From contig DAOLNV010000007.1 in assembly GCA_035416745.1 (NCBI GenBank), positions 71,921 through 117,169 on the forward strand: a DNA stretch of 45,249 nt, given 5' to 3'. Numbering within the stretch: the stretch's first letter is position 1; each line of letters starts with the position of its first letter. The notes beneath the pieces are model-generated. The model did no database searches. It was given only the letters and a program-made list of their open reading frames with translations, and had not been told where the DNA came from. The stretch comes from Candidatus Hydrogenedentota bacterium. GTDB taxonomy: Bacteria > Hydrogenedentota > Hydrogenedentia > Hydrogenedentales > SLHB01. This document shows, piece after piece, positions 42,821 through 45,249 of this stretch. Made by a program: the position numbers and the translations under genes.

Positions 42821-44416
42821 ATGAGATCACTAGCTTTGATTGTTTGTTCAGCCATTATTTTGGGAAGCATCAGCGCGGGCGCGGCGGAGACGGTCCCGTT
42901 GGAGCAAGCGCGGTTCGTCGACAAGTGCAAAGGCGCATGGGCAGGGCAGATGTTCGGTGTGTGTTTGGGCGCACCCTACGAGTTCCGCTTCAACGCGACG
43001 ACCATCGACGAAGACCTGCGTCCATGGAAACCGGAGCACATCGCGGGGTCCATTCAGCAGGACGATTGCTATGTCGAGATGACCTTCCTGAAGGCGCTCG
43101 AGGAGCACGGTCTTGACATCACGTACGAACAGGCGGGTAAGGCCTTCGCGAACACCGAATACCCGCTTTGGCACGCCAATTATTACGGCCGCGAGAACGT
43201 GCGTGCGGGCATCATGCCGCCCATGTCGGGCCATCCCCTGTACAACCGCCATGCGGACGACATCGACTTCCAGATCGAGGCCGACCTATTCGGCATCTTA
43301 TGTCCCGGATTGCCCCAGGAGTCCACTCGTCTCTGCGAGATATTCGGCCGCATCATGAACTACGGCGACGGCCTTTACGGCGGGATGTTCGTCGCGGGGA
43401 TGTACGCGGCGGCGTATTTCGAAGACAGCGACATCCGGGCCGTCCTCCAGGCAGGCCTCGATTGTATTCCGCCTGAATCGCAGTACCGGAAATGCATCGA
43501 GGACGTCATCGCGTGGCACGACGAGGCCCCGGACGACTGGCGCGCAACATGGCGGCGCATCGAAGAGAAATGGCAGGACGACGTTGATTGCATGCCCGGT
43601 TCTCCGTTCAATATCGACGCAAAGCTCAACGGCGCTTATATCGCCATGGGTCTTCTCTACGGCGAGGGTGATTTGCTGCGCACGGCGGAGGTATCGGCGC
43701 GCTGCGGGCAGGACTCCGACTGCAACCCCTCCAACGCCGCGGGCGTCTTAGGTTGCATGAAGGGATTCGAGTCGATGGGTTCTGAGATCACCTCGGGCAT
43801 TGAAGCGATTCGAAACGAAAAATTCATCCACACCGACTACGGGTTTGATTCGCTGATCGATGCCTGCCGCGGGATCACCGAGCAGATCATCGCGAGAACG
43901 GGGGGCACCGTGGACGGTAGCGTTTACCACATTCTGAGGCAACCCGCCCAGCCGCCCGTGACCCTCGAGCAGTGGGTCAATCAGGAAGAGATGCTGAAGA
44001 TCGCCATTACACCCACGGAAATGCGGCTGTGGGATCCGGCGTGGCGTGTTGTTGCGTGCGGCCATGAGATGGAGCCTGGCATCCGGCGCGGATGGCATGG
44101 CCGGGATTCGGTTCTCGTTTTGCACCCCGTCAGCAAGGAAGAGCCCGCGGCGATCGAAGCGGTGCTGGACGTTCCTGCCTCCGCGAAGCAGTTGGTTCTG
44201 CTTGTCGCGTCCGACAAACGGGGCGATTTCGTGCTGCGCGTGTCGTTGAACGGCGAACCAGCCCATGAATCGGTCATCGACACGAAAGGGGAATGGCGGG
44301 AGATAGGCGTTGACCTCGCGCCTCATGCGGGCAAAACGGTTCGGGCGCGTGTGGAAAATGCCGCCAACGACTGGTCTTTTGAAGCGGCCTACATCGCCTC
44401 AATCGAGTTCCGTTGA
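42821..44416 (+). CDS. Secreted ADP-ribosylglycohydrolase-family protein with C-terminal beta domain
   Basis: A 531-residue protein. A signal peptide (MRSLALIVCSAIILGSISAG) directs export. The DraG-like helical domain spans about 30-365 with metal-site motifs: SIQQDDCYVEMTF (the usual TDDT position), HADDIDFQIEAD and CGQDSDCNPSNAAGVLG (the usual DTDT position). In both Thr-containing motifs a Cys stands where Thr is usual. A C-terminal beta-sandwich at about 400-531 (LVASDKRGDFVLRVSLNG; ARVENAANDWSFEAAYIAS) looks like a carbohydrate-binding or NPCBM-type fold. Export and the extra domain suggest a carbohydrate-linked substrate rather than intracellular ADP-ribosyl proteins; this is inference. 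AAGGAGGG precedes the ATG. Confidence 0.88.
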   Translation: MRSLALIVCSAIILGSISAGAAETVPLEQARFVDKCKGAWAGQMFGVCLGAPYEFRFNATTIDEDLRPWKPEHIAGSIQQDDCYVEMTFLKALEEHGLDITYEQAGKAFANTEYPLWHANYYGRENVRAGIMPPMSGHPLYNRHADDIDFQIEADLFGILCPGLPQESTRLCEIFGRIMNYGDGLYGGMFVAGMYAAAYFEDSDIRAVLQAGLDCIPPESQYRKCIEDVIAWHDEAPDDWRATWRRIEEKWQDDVDCMPGSPFNIDAKLNGAYIAMGLLYGEGDLLRTAEVSARCGQDSDCNPSNAAGVLGCMKGFESMGSEITSGIEAIRNEKFIHTDYGFDSLIDACRGITEQIIARTGGTVDGSVYHILRQPAQPPVTLEQWVNQEEMLKIAITPTEMRLWDPAWRVVACGHEMEPGIRRGWHGRDSVLVLHPVSKEEPAAIEAVLDVPASAKQLVLLVASDKRGDFVLRVSLNGEPAHESVIDTKGEWREIGVDLAPHAGKTVRARVENAANDWSFEAAYIASIEFR

Positions 44417-44481
44417 AACCAAGAAAGGCGTGGGACGCTCCACGCGATTCCGCTTTGGCCGTCGAGAATCGTTCCCAGACC

Positions 44482-45198
44482 TCAGGGGCCGAGGCAGCCG
44501 AGTTCGTAGCGGACGAGGGCGCAGGCGATGGTTGCCGCCACCTCGGAGCGGAACGTGGCCGTTCCGAGCGAGATGGGGCGGGCCTCGTGGGCCCTGGCCA
44601 GGTCGAGCTCTTCGGGCGTGAAATCGCCTTCGGGTCCCACGGCGAGGGCTATGTTGTCTCCTTTGACAGCCGCGCGCAGTGGAATGGGTTGGGCGCCGGC
44701 GGTCGCTATCAGGAGAGCGGACCACACGCCCGTCAAGGCGGTCGGCAAGTCCTGGGCCAGTGCGAACTCGGGCAGCCACAGCCGGCCGCACTGTTTGCAT
44801 GACTCGATGGCCCAGCGCCGCCATTTTTCGCTCATTGACGGGGGGCGCTCGGAACGCTCCGACGGGTAGAACACGAAATGGCCTACGCCGATCTCCGTGC
44901 AGCGACGGATAAGTTCCTCGATGGATTTGTCGCGGTGAAGCGAGGCCTGGAGGAGGGTCAACGTGCGCAACTCGGGCTGGGTGTTGCGTTCTTTCGTAAT
45001 CTTCACCGTCACATCCTGCCGTGTGCTGCGGGCGACCCGCCCGTGAAGCTCGCGTCCCATCCCGTCGAACAAGTGTACGGGATCGTCGTGCTGCACCCGC
45101 ACCACATGCAGCGCGTGGTGGGCTTCGGGGCCCTCGAGCACCGCGGCCCCGCCCTGCACGGCGTCCGGCTCAACGAAAAAACGATGAATATGCGGCAT
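44482..45198 (-). CDS. rsmE: 16S rRNA (uracil1498-N3)-methyltransferase RsmE
   Basis: A 238-residue SPOUT-class methyltransferase using S-adenosylmethionine. An N-terminal PUA-like RNA-binding domain (RFFVEPDAVQGGAAVLEGPE; HHALHVVRVQHDD) precedes the knotted SPOUT domain with IEELIRRCTEIGVGHFVFY, ALAVGPEGDFTPEELDLA and SLGTATFRSEVAATIACAL. It methylates U1498 of the small-subunit rRNA. The family's usual LG-x-RILR-x-ETA reads LGTATFRSEVA, a modest divergence. It converges on the preceding plus-strand gene with a 65-bp gap. There is no ribosome site before the ATG; see the promoter just upstream. Confidence 0.94.
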   Translation of the reverse strand: MPHIHRFFVEPDAVQGGAAVLEGPEAHHALHVVRVQHDDPVHLFDGMGRELHGRVARSTRQDVTVKITKERNTQPELRTLTLLQASLHRDKSIEELIRRCTEIGVGHFVFYPSERSERPPSMSEKWRRWAIESCKQCGRLWLPEFALAQDLPTALTGVWSALLIATAGAQPIPLRAAVKGDNIALAVGPEGDFTPEELDLARAHEARPISLGTATFRSEVAATIACALVRYELGCLGP

Positions 45199-45204
45199 GG
45201 CGCA

Positions 45205-45233
45205 AGGATACCACTCGTGATTTTACGAGGCAA
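45205..45233 (-). promoter_or_regulatory. rsmE promoter placed for a leaderless mRNA
   Basis: On the minus strand TTGCCT (45233-45228), a 17-nt spacer and TATCCT (45210-45205) end only six bases before the rsmE ATG. Transcription would start at or next to the A of the ATG, matching the absence of a Shine-Dalgarno site. Confidence 0.5.
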
Positions 45234-45249
45234 TGGCGCGCCGGGCGGA

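Noticed and set aside
1..45249. CRISPR arrays, tRNA or rRNA genes
   Set aside because: No regularly spaced repeats, cloverleaf-like segments or conserved rRNA blocks were found by eye; a tRNA scan would be needed to exclude an atypical tRNA.

Overview
The window reads as a chromosome segment of a GC-rich, Gram-negative-type bacterium. Shine-Dalgarno sites and GTG/TTG starts are common, and several intergenic regions hold sigma70-like promoters (TTGACA-like, 17-nt spacer, TAnnnT). The gene content suggests a Planctomycetes/Hydrogenedentes-like heterotroph: a Bat/MoxR cluster, a kelch-propeller/sodium symporter fusion, a secreted ADP-ribosylglycohydrolase-family protein, a sulfatase-like enzyme and an AGE-family sugar epimerase. 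The phylum is inferred; there is no rRNA or other decisive marker. I saw no tRNA, rRNA, CRISPR array or intact transposase gene.

Layout. (1) 1-3600, minus: a sulfatase-like lipoprotein cut by the window edge, an AEC transporter, and a receiver-PAS-GGDEF diguanylate cyclase with its own promoter. (2) 3796-18609, minus: twelve genes in a row, mostly with overlapping stop/start codons. They are a BatD-like protein, MoxR ATPase, DUF58, a TPR/SurA-like membrane protein, a second BatD-like protein, BatA, BatB, BatC, BatD, BatE, GlnD and an HtrA protease. This is the most striking block: an AAA+/VWA/TPR membrane machine co-organised with periplasmic quality control and the nitrogen sensor GlnD. (3) 18906-25325: a receiver-HD-GYP c-di-GMP phosphodiesterase (plus), then on minus an aldo/keto reductase, a cyclically permuted mutarotase-type kelch protein fused to a sodium:solute symporter, and a broken N-acetyl sugar amidotransferase gene. 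(4) 25492-29835, minus: smg-like (DUF494), topA, xerC and hslV behind one near-consensus promoter; hslU does not follow. (5) 29964-34646: a GT4 glycosyltransferase (minus), divergent from a CDP-sugar cluster rfbF-rfbG-SDR (plus), followed by two strong hairpins and a 52-codon small ORF. (6) 34726-38016, minus: a small membrane protein, recG and a DUF3299-like anchored protein. (7) 38314-41167, plus: a ribbon-helix-helix regulator with Cys/His clusters, then znuA-znuC-znuB. The cluster is divergent from DUF3299-recG across an overlapping promoter pair with a direct-repeat operator. A 101-bp element with 26-bp perfect inverted repeats begins at the znuB stop codon. (8) 41345-45198: an AGE-family epimerase with a palindrome in its promoter, a secreted ADP-ribosylglycohydrolase-family protein, and rsmE (minus), apparently leaderless.

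How the genes fit together. MoxR, DUF58, the VWA proteins and the BatD-like proteins probably form one membrane-associated complex facing the periplasm, with the SurA-like protein and HtrA supplying chaperone/protease functions. Two c-di-GMP enzymes of opposite activity lie about 15 kb apart, one on each side of this operon, and both have altered receiver residues. The symporter fusion, AGE epimerase, sulfatase-like protein and secreted hydrolase fit scavenging of complex or amino sugars. The CDP-sugar genes and GT4 enzyme fit surface polysaccharide synthesis. The zinc importer with its own non-Fur-type regulator is a self-contained metal-homeostasis module.
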